This document shows positions 25,001 through 30,927 of a stretch of DNA of 64,000 nt, in pieces (the first letter of the stretch is position 1; each line of letters begins with the position of its first letter). The stretch is from Lepidonotus clava (lineage: Eukaryota; Annelida; Polychaeta; Phyllodocida; Polynoidae). The position numbers were made by a program, and so were the translations under genes. The notes beneath the pieces were generated by a model. The model searched no databases and had not been told where the DNA came from. It saw nothing but the letters and a program-made list of their open reading frames with translations. The stretch covers positions 42,071,003 through 42,135,002 of the forward strand of contig OW387148.1 in assembly GCA_936440205.1 (NCBI GenBank). The letters run 5' to 3'.

Positions 25001-28000
25001 CATGTTAGCAGGATGGGTGGGGGGCGGTAATGGTAAAATGTATAGGTTTGTATCATGCACCATGGTATATCGCACAGATTTATACATTTGACATAAAATA
25101 CATTTAATACCTAAAAATCTTTTGGAAAAATTTCTGTTGTGGGGGGGGGGGGGGGCCTGGGTATGGGCCTGTTAAATTATTCTATCAACATGGGACCTAT
25201 AGACCTTTATTCAACATCTAACTCGTTTTCATGCATGCAGGGATTTTCCTAGATGTTTGGATGCGGGAATCCTGCCCCAGGAATGCAATAATCACTATGT
25301 TGATCTGTTGGACGTATGATTATAATTGTTAGAATATTTTGCATAAAAATTATTGACCACTGGTATTACCTATAATCCTGTATATCGCCTTTTTTTCCTT
25401 TGTAATGAAATGAAAAACAGAGGCAACTCTGATGTTTGTTACTGAATAGAATTTATGCACCAAAAAAATTCTGCACTAGGTTCAGGGGCCATTCCCACAT
25501 TAAAGACCACAGAGATATTCAAAGCCGACGTTTTTTTCAAGAAATGCCCCTTTGAGAATAAGCCTGATGGGGTTAGTATACTCAAAATACTTTTTTAGGA
25601 AGATCCCTTAGTTCTTGAAAAAATACGGATATGATAAATACATGTAACGTACATACATATATATTAGGCCTATATAAGTATGAATATATATCATATATAT
25701 GTAGATATTTGTACATATATACGATCTACCTTTACTGTTATATGTATAATATATATATATACAGTGTGTATATATATACATATAGTAACATTAAAGGTAA
25801 ATGAAATTTGATATAATAAACAATTAACAAAATATATATACATATATAGACACACATGTATATATGTATATATCAGTATATATATAGATACAGAGAGCAA
25901 CATAAAGTCAAGGCGCCAGCCGAGACCATGTATCAAGTATACCCACTGTCTGGTGCTATATCTACCACTAAAATAGACTTGGGGTCTGTAAATATGAAGG
26001 TGAATTGTCTGATATGTACTTTGGAACCTAGCCTCCGTAAACTGTAGCATATATCCACTAGTGGATGACTTGCAAGCGTTCCCAGAACCAAAGAACGATG
26101 GGAGGCAGCCCTGATAGGGGCGCCTGTATAACGTTTAAGTCCACAGGCGACCCCCTACTCGCCTGTACAAGGAAAACTTCTGCAGGCGACAGGGGGTACA
26201 TTATCGCCGGGATAGCCCATGCCGGACGGCCCTGGTCCCCCCGTGCGTTGCTCTGTGATGCTGACGGGGTTAGGGGAGTAGGGGGCCGGGAAGAGGACAG
26301 GGGGACGGCCCTGGTCCCCCCGTGTATTCCTCTGTGATGCTGACGGGGTTAGGAGGGGTAGGGGGCCGGGAAGAGGTCAGGGGGACGGCCCTGGTCTCCC
26401 CGTGCATTGCTCTGTGATGCTGACGGGGTTAGGGGGAGTAGGGGGCCGGGAAGAGGTCAGGGGGACGGCCCTGGTCTCCCCGTGCGTTCCTCTGTGGTGC
26501 TGACGGGGTTAGGAGGGGTAGGGGGCCGGGAAGAGGTCAGGGGGATGCACTGGCCCTAGCCTCTGGTCAGACATAGAAAGGGCTGGGAAATAACTAAAAT
26601 GAGCCAACCAAACATAGTGCTAATTATAGAAGTCCCCAGCTGGGCGGCTGGGGAGGCTGTTATGTATCCTAATGTAATGGGCCATACCATTGACACTGCA
26701 AGAGTGTGAATGTGCACCAATACAATTAACACCCCATATATTGACACACAAATGTGTACATATGTGTACACAACCCTTACACTGATTGACACGGCATATA
26801 GCAAACTGATTCAAACAGGGCCAAGTCTGCTTATAGTATGAGATCAAAATCTTCCCGTGATGCTCTCCCAGTAGTGAATATACATTGAGCGCTAAGTTCA
26901 CTATGTTAGAGCCTTTCCCCAGACTCAATTACTCATACTCCATCTCATACTTCTTCACCTTTTTATTCCTCGTACATACTTCCTCATAAACTCCAATTAA
27001 CTTACCTCAGGGTTAAAATCGAAGTCTGTCTATCAAAAAACAAACATTGTATATTTGTTCTATTTACGTTTAATTGTTAATTTAGTTTCAATTAACATTA
27101 CTGTACGAATATTTAACACCCGCATGGCATCCGAGCGGTCCATATAAGGGGCAGTAAGTACTGACTAGCCATACGTGCCACTTGTGATTTTCACTATTTT
27201 AAGGATATTTCGATCATTGTTTGGGTGATAAAATATAGACGACCCTTAGGGGTAGTCCACAGGTAACCGAAGCAAGAAAAATATCAAAAAAAGAAAAATA
27301 TCAGAAAAAGGTTCTCACTGTATGAGGTCATGGACTTCTTGAAGCTCCCCATCATCCATCATCCTGGCAAGCCGCCCGCCCCAGTCAGTACACTCCTCCC
27401 GGGCCCCATGGTTAGTCTCCCGGTGGTTGGACCGGAAATAACAGATGTCGCGACAATCCCCTGAAACAGAACATTGTCAGGATCTAATTGATAATTCTAA
27501 TAATTCTTCAAATAAAAATTTTTTTTTTTTATTTGTTGTATTTGTTGATATGAAAGAAAATAAGGAAGAGCAACCTTTTCATCCTTTCACAGTTTCAGGA
27601 ATCGTTGAATTTGCTCTTGTACATTTCACAATAACACTTTGTTTTCAGGTTTCAATATTTCAAATTTGAAGGTATCGTTCGACCTTTGTTTGTGCAAAGG
27701 ACCAATACTGATGTGTTCATAATGATTTAAGACATAATAAGACAGGTTCAGACAGAGTTCCTACAGTCCTATTTATATCTAAGAGAGTTTTGGTAAAACA
27801 ATGATAGAAACAGTTAAATTATGCAGAAACTAGCAAAATTTATGGGAAAGTCGTTACTATTTCATTCCAATGACACATGCTCCATGCAAACAGTCACATC
27901 AAAAGAAAAAAATAATTAGATATATTTGAATTATAATGGCTGTGCATTGAACATTTAGACCCCTTGATTACCTGACAGTGTGAAGGTTATTGAGAGGTTG

Positions 28001-28733
28001 GTTCTCTCAACATTTTCTTGGAGATCCAACGACCAATTAGAGGTACCTTCTATGTACCTAAGCAAATACTCAGCAGTTAAGCATATAACTTAATCCCTGA
28101 ACACCTACTGTTAATCTCAGCTTCTTCTTTAGATGTCTCTAACACATTGCCACTTTTTAATGTCAAAACAGCATAATAAGCCCATCCCACATTGGGTATA
28201 TCCCAGGGTTGGACAAAATTACTCTATAAGTGATGCTTGTCTCCAAGAGTTGGGATTACTGGAATAACTAAGAATTATGTTTTTCTATATCCCCAGGTAT
28301 TGCTAAAACATTATGATTTCTTAAATTTTACCAATCGACAGATTTACAGGTTTGCCATCGAATCAAAATGCTGCATTTTAGGGAAAATAGGGTTGGACAT
28401 TATGGGTTGGGCTGACAGGCTTTAACATTGGTTCCTATGGGGAAAATGCCAATATACAAAGCTGCATTTTATAAATTTTAGGAGCAGTTTGTCAACCAAA
28501 ACACCATGGTCCATTTTTTTTTACATTTCTATCTTTGGGGATTAAATCAGAAAGAATTTGTTATGTAATTTCATGCTAAAATTTGAAGTTCATGTATATC
28601 TGGGATGGGCTTATTATGCAAGCTTCTAAACACATAGAAATCACACTAGTGATAAGAAAAAGGCCTTACCACGTCCTGTGAGTATCATGACCGCAATCAG
28701 AGTTTTGCTGAGGACTAAGGTTAATCGCTTCAT
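1..28733 (-). CDS. Large secreted or surface CTLD-CCP mosaic gene (17 exons, 3' end beyond window)
   Basis: Joining exons 28733-28670, 27460-27319, 21825-21699, 20524-20428, 19770-19585, 19241-19094, 17884-17664, 16942-16775, 15535-15394, 14090-13876, 12431-12264, 9860-9722, 8233-8016, 7418-7242, 6708-6570, 1889-1663 and 1213-1031 gives 2,761 nt: 920 codons plus one base, no stop, all junctions GT-AG with matching phase. Domain order by residue: signal peptide 1-21, CTLD1 22-143, CCP1 144-205, CTLD2 206-328, CCP2 329-384, CTLD3 385-503, CCP3 504-559, CTLD4 560-678, CCP4 679-737, CTLD5 738-859, CCP5 860-920. CTLD and CCP are extracellular binding modules; a ligand cannot be named. CCP5 ends on a phase-1 donor and I see no further exon in 1-1030, so the gene continues left. 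No membrane segment or stop is seen. Exon edges were chosen by eye from splice consensus and phase; no transcript supports them here. Confidence 0.8.
41..90. repeat. (TA)n microsatellite
   Basis: About 50 bases of nearly pure TA repeat. The open frame that reads it is a low-complexity artefact. Confidence 0.9.
1031..1213 (-). CDS. CCP5 exon (class 1-1)
   Basis: Acceptor ends TTTCAG, donor is GTAAGT; 183 nt, phase 1 at both ends. It translates as a sushi-like module of about 55 residues with four cysteines (DC, YTC, YPC, YPC), a glycosylation sequon NDT followed by HVTY, and FPDG before the third cysteine. The Trp usual before the last CCP cysteine is absent, as in all five CCPs of this gene. 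It is the last exon visible before the left edge. Confidence 0.8.
1663..1889 (-). CDS. CTLD5 second exon
   Basis: Acceptor TTCTTAG, donor GTGAGT; 227 nt, enters in phase 2 and leaves in phase 1. It carries the C-terminal half of a C-type-lectin-like domain, rich in aromatic residues, ending with the family signature VVCEKE. The inner cysteine pair and the EPN/QPD and WND sugar/calcium motifs are missing. It pairs with the exon at 6570-6708 across a 4.7-kb intron that holds a large G-rich minisatellite. Confidence 0.78.
2035..2248. mobile_element. TTAA-type MITE, family with GGCCATACCCACT ends, copy 1
   Basis: The left end, preceded by TTAA, reads GCCCCATACCCAATAGG then TTTTACCAGCGAC; the right end reads CAGTGGGTATGGCC, giving inverted termini. 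Related copies lie at 7494-7749, 37445-37724 and 56028-56322. The TTAA target is typical of piggyBac-like elements. No coding capacity. Confidence 0.65.
2249..3315. other. Intronic sequence, no gene seen
   Basis: Mostly unremarkable intron sequence. Around 2668-2735 there is one end of the CAGTGGCGGAT repeat family (cactggcagatccagg, then gaaaagg). From about 3000 to 3250 the plus strand becomes G-rich, leading into the minisatellite. Confidence 0.4.
3316..4985. repeat. Large G-rich minisatellite, 20-bp unit
   Basis: About 80 tandem copies of a 20-bp unit close to GGGATGAGGTGTAGGGGGCC, with sequence variants and some higher-order grouping (for example GGATAGGTGGGGGCC blocks near 3770 and 3970). 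The array lies in the intron of CTLD5. On the minus strand it reads as long Pro/Ser/His-rich open frames; these are translations of the repeat, not genes. Confidence 0.95.
5121..5195 (-). repeat. tRNA-like SINE head or tRNA pseudogene
   Basis: Read on the minus strand there is an A-box-like stretch (TGGCCTAGCTGTCAACATG) and about 40 bases later a B-box-like GGGGTTGAAATCC. The body is too degenerate for a working tRNA. Likely a SINE fragment. Confidence 0.4.
5460..6505. repeat. TGTTTAG/CTAAACA-rich repeat, probable non-autonomous element
   Basis: The segment is full of TGTTTAG and its complement CTAAACA in both orientations. At 6236-6490 about three tandem units of roughly 75 bp recur (AAGTGTTTAGGTTTTAAACA, then CCTGCAATTTCATGTG). 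Dense short inverted motifs suggest a foldback or MITE-like element, but I could not fix its ends. Confidence 0.5.
6570..6708 (-). CDS. CTLD5 first exon
   Basis: Acceptor TTGTCTACAG, donor GTGAGT; 139 nt, phase 1 in and 2 out, the same length and phases as the CTLD4 first exon. It keeps the CTLD helix-2 pattern (KICEDHGGNLPKI) but the earlier cysteine found in CTLD1-4 (VCF, ICY or ICL) is replaced by Met in RNMFY. Confidence 0.78.
6709..7241. other. Intron between CCP4 and CTLD5
   Basis: No gene, clear repeat or RNA motif is seen. Confidence 0.5.
7242..7418 (-). CDS. CCP4 exon (class 1-1)
   Basis: Acceptor TTATCTGTAG, donor GTAATA; 177 nt, phase 1 at both ends. Sushi-like module with cysteines in VCP, YTC, VCGC and SPC, sequon NTT before HVTYTC, GYAFPD loop and no Trp. 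The extra cysteine in VCGC also occurs in CCP1 (DCGC). Confidence 0.8.
7494..7749. mobile_element. TTAA-type MITE, GGCCATACCCACT family, copy 2
   Basis: It is flanked on both sides by TTAA (7490-7493 and 7750-7753). The left end reads CCCCTAATCGC and TCTACCAGCGAC; the right end is TAAGTGGGTATGGCC. It lies in the intron upstream of CCP4. Confidence 0.75.
8016..8233 (-). CDS. CTLD4 second exon
   Basis: Acceptor CCTTTGGCAG, donor GTACGT; 218 nt, phase 2 in and 1 out. CTLD C-terminal half with SWIGAKWN, WQWENG, NNW and GRWDNA, ending SFICEKE. Of the five CTLDs this one looks most like a canonical fold, but it still lacks the inner cysteine pair. Confidence 0.82.
8268..8297. repeat. (GAGT)n microsatellite
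   Basis: About seven copies of a 4-bp unit, just upstream of the CTLD4 second exon in transcription order. Confidence 0.85.
8298..9721. other. Intron of CTLD4
   Basis: No gene or clear element. Short open frames here show no domain or codon signature. Confidence 0.5.
9722..9860 (-). CDS. CTLD4 first exon
   Basis: Acceptor TATTTTCAG, donor GTAAGT; 139 nt, phase 1 in and 2 out. It reads RTYRHVCFAQS..., then AAKAYCESVGATIAKCLNAE, the first cysteine and helix-2 region of a CTLD. The donor splits what would otherwise be a TAG, so the spliced frame is open. Confidence 0.8.
9930..10154. mobile_element. MITE with AGGCCATATTACACT ends, copy 1
   Basis: Left end AGGCCATATTACACTTA; right end TAGTGCGATATTGTCCT is a degraded inverted copy. 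A better preserved relative lies at 30405-30927. Internal sequence repeats GCGTTGGG-type words. Confidence 0.6.
10199..10562. mobile_element. TA-target MITE (CCCAGGCAAGAA family), copy A
   Basis: Termini CCCAGGCGAGCAG and TTCTTGTTTGGG, with TA duplicated on each side (10197-10198 and 10563-10564), as in Tc1/mariner-type elements. The interior is built of alternating motifs such as GAACGTTATAATAACATT. No coding frame. Confidence 0.8.
10636..12129. mobile_element. Long CCCAGGCAAGAA-family element, copy B
   Basis: It has near-perfect inverted ends, CCCAGGCAAGAA and TTCTTGCCTGGG. At about 1.5 kb it is four times the length of copy A. Its interior is made of repeated words around ACGTTATAATAACGTT and GGTTNNGACC. 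No protein frame is found. It lies in the intron between CCP3 and CTLD4. Confidence 0.75.
12264..12431 (-). CDS. CCP3 exon (class 1-1)
   Basis: Acceptor CCCAACCGCAG, donor GTGAGT; 168 nt, phase 1 both ends. Sushi-like module with ACP, SGCNITYTC, GYAFDDG, DARC and SGC. It has an extra cysteine in the SGC preceding NITYTC. The sequon NIT sits one step later than in the other CCPs. Confidence 0.8.
12432..13875. other. Intron between CTLD3 and CCP3
   Basis: A plus-strand frame at 12786-13067 has a stretch (QKRAITIIAE, then a SISSTQRNIEFSLL-like tail) reminiscent of a LINE RT C-terminus. It is short and I only note it as a possible relic. A (TA)n tract lies near 13145-13160. Confidence 0.35.
13876..14090 (-). 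CDS. CTLD3 second exon
   Basis: Acceptor TTTCGACAG, donor GTAGGT; 215 nt, phase 2 in and 1 out. CTLD C-terminal half with GTWMWGDGTP, AWTHRQP, GIWFSQ and YYFICEKE. The HRQPTE stretch sits where a calcium-type lectin would have EPN or QPD, without the needed acidic/amide pair. Inner cysteines absent. Confidence 0.82.
14205..14395. repeat. Dispersed intronic repeat, copy 1
   Basis: About 190 bp clearly similar to 22645-22838. Shared stretches include TAGATATT, GTACATTAACA, GAACATAGGAAAAGA and GTCCCAGATCTATAG. Both copies lie upstream (in transcription order) of a CTLD second exon. Confidence 0.75.
14814..15362. mobile_element. TA-target MITE (CCCAGGCAAGAA family), copy C
   Basis: Ends CCCAAGCTATAA and AGCTGGCTGGG, flanked by TA on both sides. 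The interior has ATGTTATGATAATG and AACGTTATTATAAC words typical of the family. Its right end lies 31 bp from the donor of the CTLD3 first exon. Confidence 0.75.
15394..15535 (-). CDS. CTLD3 first exon
   Basis: Acceptor TTAACAG, donor GTGAGT; 142 nt, phase 1 in and 2 out. It reads FQRDICLQP..., then STAESECNKANATLAKI, matching the first-cysteine and helix-2 part of the other CTLDs. The glycine pair of the usual GGxLA motif is changed to AN. Confidence 0.8.
15597..15842. repeat. Segment related to the interior of the 30.4-kb MITE
   Basis: Shared words with 30600-30790 include GTGGCGCCCCCTA versus GTGGCACCGTCTA, GTGCAACCAG, and CACGAAAATGGCAAAA in inverted arrangement. Likely a fragment of the AGGCCATATTACACT element family. 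Short open frames here are not convincing genes. Confidence 0.45.
16170..16770. repeat. 42-bp minisatellite adjoining the CCP2 splice donor
   Basis: About 14 copies of a 42-bp unit (GGATTAAAGACTAGGACATA, AAGTTAGGTTA, CGGTGGATAATG). In gene orientation each unit contains CCACNGTAACCT, close to the real exon end CCACA|GTAACC at 16775. The last unit runs into the exon edge. Confidence 0.9.
16775..16942 (-). CDS. CCP2 exon (class 1-1)
   Basis: Acceptor TTTTGTTAG, donor GTAACC; 168 nt, phase 1 both ends. It has the gene's CCP signature ENTTHVTYSC, GYTMTDG, RDC and NQC, but the first cysteine is missing (DVAMTAPTP where others have a C). One of the two CCP disulphides should therefore be lost. Confidence 0.75.
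17315..17660. mobile_element. TA-target MITE (CCCAGGCAAGAA family), copy D, abutting a splice donor
   Basis: The right end, in gene orientation CCCCGAACAAAAATATGATG, follows directly after GTA of the intron. TA flanks both ends (17313-17314, 17661-17662). Interior words match copy A and length is nearly the same (346 bp). Confidence 0.75.
17664..17884 (-). CDS. CTLD2 second exon
   Basis: Acceptor CTACTACAG, donor GTACCC; 221 nt, phase 2 in and 1 out. CTLD C-terminal half with WRMRWETAG, MNFWEG, GDGKWTI and the end RVVCEYPK. A cysteine four residues before the terminal one (SLCRVVC) is unique to this copy. The donor lacks the +5 G because a MITE lies three bases inside the intron. Confidence 0.8.
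17885..19093. other. Intron of CTLD2
   Basis: No gene, strong repeat or RNA motif is seen. Open frames are short and lack domain signatures. Confidence 0.5.
19094..19241 (-). CDS. CTLD2 first exon
   Basis: Acceptor TATTTTCAG, donor GTAGGT; 148 nt, phase 1 in and 2 out. It reads IQRDVCFALS..., then AYLRCHAYGGQLPKILTQQE, a clear CTLD N-terminal half with the outer cysteine and the GGxL motif. Confidence 0.82.
19585..19770 (-). CDS. CCP1 exon (class 1-1)
   Basis: Acceptor CCCTGACAG, donor GTAGGT; 186 nt, phase 1 both ends. Sushi-like module with SSC, ENGTHVTYSC, GYHFVDG, DCGC and LPC. It has several sequons (NSS, NGT, NLT), so heavy glycosylation is likely if the protein is secreted. Confidence 0.82.
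19815..20007. mobile_element. Small TTAA-flanked MITE
   Basis: Exact TTAA on both sides (19811-19814, 20008-20011). Inverted ends AGGGACGTTCTCGTCCGTG and CACGGACGAGACAGCCCCT. About 190 bp and GC-rich compared with its flanks. TTAA targeting points to a piggyBac-like transposase source. Confidence 0.85.
20428..20524 (-). CDS. CTLD1 third exon
   Basis: Acceptor TCTTCCCCACAG, donor GTAATA; 97 nt, phase 0 in and 1 out. It codes the last CTLD strands, NTLRMSIATGKWNSRPW and YFVCEKEK. The two positions where the inner cysteines belong are Thr-Leu and Pro-Trp. Confidence 0.78.
20680..21323. mobile_element. Foldback element with long inverted arms
   Basis: The arms start at GGATCAGGGTATGAAGTGTC (left) and its complement near 21305 (right). 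Similarity continues for about 250 bp on each side, including GCATAATCCTTTTCA versus TGAAAAGGATTATGC and the GCTGTATAAATACAAATCAT word. The central spacer is short. No coding frame. Confidence 0.75.
21467..21640. repeat. CAGTGGCGGAT-family fragment
   Basis: Contains GGATTTAGAGGG, a C-tract, the body GCCAAATTTAGATTTTTTAATG and CTCTGGATCTG. It is very close to 38030-38150 in the body (GGATGGGGCACCTCAAAT). Confidence 0.6.
21699..21825 (-). CDS. CTLD1 second exon
   Basis: Acceptor TACTTCAG, donor GTAGGT; 127 nt, phase 2 in and 0 out. It codes DDVWINGLKAYRG and SFTNWVDGGYD, the CTLD core and long-loop region. In CTLD2-5 this part is fused with the last strands in one exon; only CTLD1 has the additional intron. 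Confidence 0.75.
22100..23520. other. Intron of CTLD1, left part
   Basis: Apart from the repeat copy at 22645-22838 I see no gene. A poly-pyrimidine run lies near 23070-23090. Confidence 0.45.
22645..22838. repeat. Dispersed intronic repeat, copy 2
   Basis: Similar over about 190 bp to 14205-14395 in the same orientation. It also lies in a CTLD intron, upstream of a second exon. Confidence 0.75.
23524..23661. repeat. 80-bp GC-rich minisatellite, left remnant
   Basis: About 1.7 copies of the unit also found at 26222-26551 (GACGGGGTTAGGGGGAGTAG, GGGGCCGGGAAGAGGTCAGG, GACGGCCCTGG). Confidence 0.85.
23662..26219. mobile_element. 2.56-kb non-autonomous element inserted in the minisatellite
   Basis: The GC-rich array is split by this block. 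Its ends are inverted, AAGGGCTATACAGGCGACC and (reverse complement of the right end) ATGGGCTATCCCGGCGATA. ACAGGCGACC and GGTCGCCTGT motifs recur close to both ends, as subterminal transposase sites do in hAT-like elements. A GACGGCCCYGG string lies at both junctions, possibly the target duplication. No transposase frame is seen. Confidence 0.6.
25640..25890. repeat. TA/TATACA-rich microsatellite tract
   Basis: Alternating TATATA and ACATATATA. Open frames through it are tyrosine/isoleucine low-complexity artefacts. Confidence 0.8.
26222..26551. repeat. 80-bp GC-rich minisatellite, right part
   Basis: About four tandem copies; the GACGGCCCTGGTCTCCCC start recurs at 26384 and 26464. It shares its unit with 23524-23661. 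Confidence 0.9.
26552..27318. other. Intron of CTLD1, right part
   Basis: No gene or clear element is seen. Confidence 0.45.
27319..27460 (-). CDS. CTLD1 first exon
   Basis: Acceptor CTGTTTCAG, donor GTGAGA; 142 nt, phase 1 in and 2 out. It follows the signal-peptide exon and reads GDCRDICYFRSNH, then AREECTDWGGRLARMMDDGE, a clear CTLD start with the outer cysteine and the GGRLA motif. It has one more cysteine (GDC) than the other first exons. Confidence 0.85.
27461..28669. other. First intron of the CTLD-CCP gene
   Basis: No element recognised. TTTGGG/ATTGGG-type words near 28180 and 28600 repeat as CCCATCCCACATTGGG and its inverse, suggesting a degraded inverted-repeat element at about 28175-28625. 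Confidence 0.4.
28670..28733 (-). CDS. Signal-peptide exon and start codon of the CTLD-CCP gene
   Basis: ATG at 28733, donor GTAAGG; 64 nt ending in phase 1. It codes MKRLTLVLSK, TLIAVMILTG, R: a basic start, a hydrophobic core and a small residue near the end, typical of a secretory signal. The phase matches the next exon. I chose this ATG because it gives the signal sequence and a TATA-like box lies about 125 bp upstream. Confidence 0.82.
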
Positions 28734-28856
28734 TATTGGTGTGACTTTAACTCTTCCCATCACTAGTTGACATATTTGCAAACAACATCCAAACTGAAGT
28801 TGCTATGGTTAGAGTTACTCAGAAAGGTGACTTTTTCCGGATCAATGAGTGTACTT

Positions 28857-28864
28857 TATTTATA
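28857..28864 (-). promoter_or_regulatory. TATA-like box of the CTLD-CCP gene
   Basis: TATAAATA on the minus strand, about 125 bp upstream of the start codon. A transcript start some 30 bp downstream would give a leader of roughly 100 nt. Position and sequence fit; there is no other proof. Confidence 0.45.
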
Positions 28865-28869
28865 GACTA

Positions 28870-29590
28870 TGCTTCGAAGAAACTTTTGAATATTTCAATG
28901 TTCTGAGAATTCTCCGAAGCAATAACTAATTCATTCGTTATTGGTTTTTATCTAGATCACAACGAATCAATCGTGTAAGGTGCATTTAAAATAAATATTC
29001 AATTCACACATGTGTTTAAGATGTGGTCTCTCTCCAAAAAGTTGAGTGCACCATTAAACTACATAATACCCTTCATCCTAGTCTGTGTAGACGTGAGGCT
29101 GACATTCTGTAACAGTGTAATTATCATCATTCTGCAATAGTATTAGTACGATCTTCACCGTCATATACTTAGCTGGAACTTTTTATGTAGATGTTAATAT
29201 ACAATTGCTCCACACCCCAGTCTCTACCAATGTTAATACTGAAATATGAAAACAAAACAGTTTAATTAATATGTTATAGACACTGATTAAATATGTTGAC
29301 CTTTGGAATTTGTCTAATTTAGGGGTCTTTGATTAAGTACCTATCCACACTTTGGTACATTACAGCCCCAGATCCACCCTCTTAGTTCATACATAGTTAA
29401 TGGAAGGACCTTTAAAGATTTCATGAGTCATCAACCATATATGCCTAAATTGGGAAAATAAGGAATAGGTAGTGGTTCATGCTGTGACATAATGTATGTT
29501 TTACCGCACCATTAGGGAGTTTTAGCAACCCCCAATGCATCCCGGAAAAGATGATTTGATTGATTGACAACCCCAAGCCAAGCCATATTG
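28870..29590. other. Upstream region of the CTLD-CCP gene
   Basis: No gene is seen. The palindromic GAGAATTCTC word near 28906 could bind a factor, but that is a guess. Confidence 0.35.
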
Positions 29591-29595
29591 GTGAC

Positions 29596-29823
29596 CAGGT
29601 CCCATATCTTCGTAACTAATTTGGCTGATCAGGGAAATTTTGATTAGGGACTCAAGATCAGCAATTTTGTGTTTTACCAAAACAAATAGTGTTATTGCAA
29701 AATAGTATCAAAGAGTGATACTCAGATATAAAAATTTATTCATAATAGACAGAATCTCTAATCCTGAGACGGTGATCAAGTTTTCCTTGATCAACCAAAT
29801 TAGTTATGAAGATATGGGCCCTG
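29596..29823. mobile_element. MITE with CAGGKCCCATATCTTCG ends, copy 1
   Basis: Left end CAGGTCCCATATCTTCGTAA then CTAATTTGG; right end CCAAATTAGTTATGAAG then ATATGGGCCCTG: inverted over nearly 30 bp. A relative lies at 29991-30243. Confidence 0.75.
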
Positions 29824-29990
29824 CAGTTACAGCTTCTCAGAGGTCCAACCATAAATGCTAACCTCCCCAGACTGAAGGCACATTTCACACTAGTAGTAAA
29901 TGACTTTCTCATATCTTAAATATCAAGATGAGATGCTGTTCATACATAGAAAGACGATCTTAGAGTTGAGCACACACACACCCAATCAGC

Positions 29991-30243
29991 CAGGGGCCAT
30001 ATTTTGGGAACTAATTTCAGATACTAGTTTATAATCATTTGAATTTTGATTAGGGTTTCATTCATATATTTATTCTGTCTCTCAATCAAAGTAACTTCAT
30101 CTAACAATCCCTTTTCATAGTTATTTTGAAATTGTACCCAAGGTTACTTTTGGCGGCAGAATTTTGCAACGCTAATCAAATTTCAGCTGATTAGCCTAAT
30201 CACAAAAATCGGTTACAAAAGCTATGGGCCCTGGTGACAATCA
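29991..30243. mobile_element. MITE with CAGGKCCCATATCTTCG ends, copy 2
   Basis: Left end CAGGGGCCATATTTTGGGAA, right end GTTACAAAAGCTATGGGCCC followed by TG. Termini match 29596-29823, more diverged. Confidence 0.65.
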
Positions 30244-30404
30244 CCGGTCCGTGAATCTTATAAGTACCTGTTTGTTGCTGTTCTGAACGACAATGAATTA
30301 TTTGTTGGTCATGCATCCCTTCCATTAATGATTGAAGAGCTGGGAAATGCTGCCAGCCTGTTACTGGAGCATGAAGACTATGACCTCGTGCAAAGTGCAT
30401 GTAA

Positions 30405-30927
30405 AGGCCATATTACACTACGCATCGGCTGCTTCTTGTTTTGGCAATTTTGTCTAAGCACGAATAGCCGATGCATACCAAAGCACTCAGCGCATAATGT
30501 AATATGGCAAGATTGCACGAAAGCAACTCAACGAGACCAAAAATGATATAGCTACACAAAGATGAGTGACTTGTGCCATTGCCTACATGAATTTTGTGAT
30601 GTTGTACATGTGATGGTGGCACCGTCTAGGGGAGTCCGTGCAACCAGTAATGACGTGCCGTCTCTTTTTGCCGTTTTCGTGACATCATCGCCATTTGTTT
30701 ACGTTTTGGAAAAAAAGGAAAAAGATGGCTTGTTTTGTTATTTGTAGCTGTTAGCACGGTGTCTCCTAGATGGCGCCATCATCGACAACGTCACAACTAA
30801 ACGTAATACAGTCATTAATCTTGCCTTTGTACTACCCAATGTAACCCGACACAAACCTCAACGCAACCCCAAAATGCTCAGTATATTATACTTTGAGTTG
30901 GGCCAAACGCATAGTGTAATATGGCCT
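30405..30927. mobile_element. MITE with AGGCCATATTACACTA ends, copy 2
   Basis: Perfect 16-bp inverted ends, AGGCCATATTACACTA at 30405-30420 and its complement at 30912-30927. The interior is 490 bp. A fragment of the same family lies at 9930-10154 and internal relatives at 15597-15842. Short open frames inside are not genes. Confidence 0.85.

Noticed and set aside
26065-26337. Plus-strand frame over the GC-rich array
   Set aside because: Runs from the transposon-like block into the minisatellite; GC bias keeps it open.
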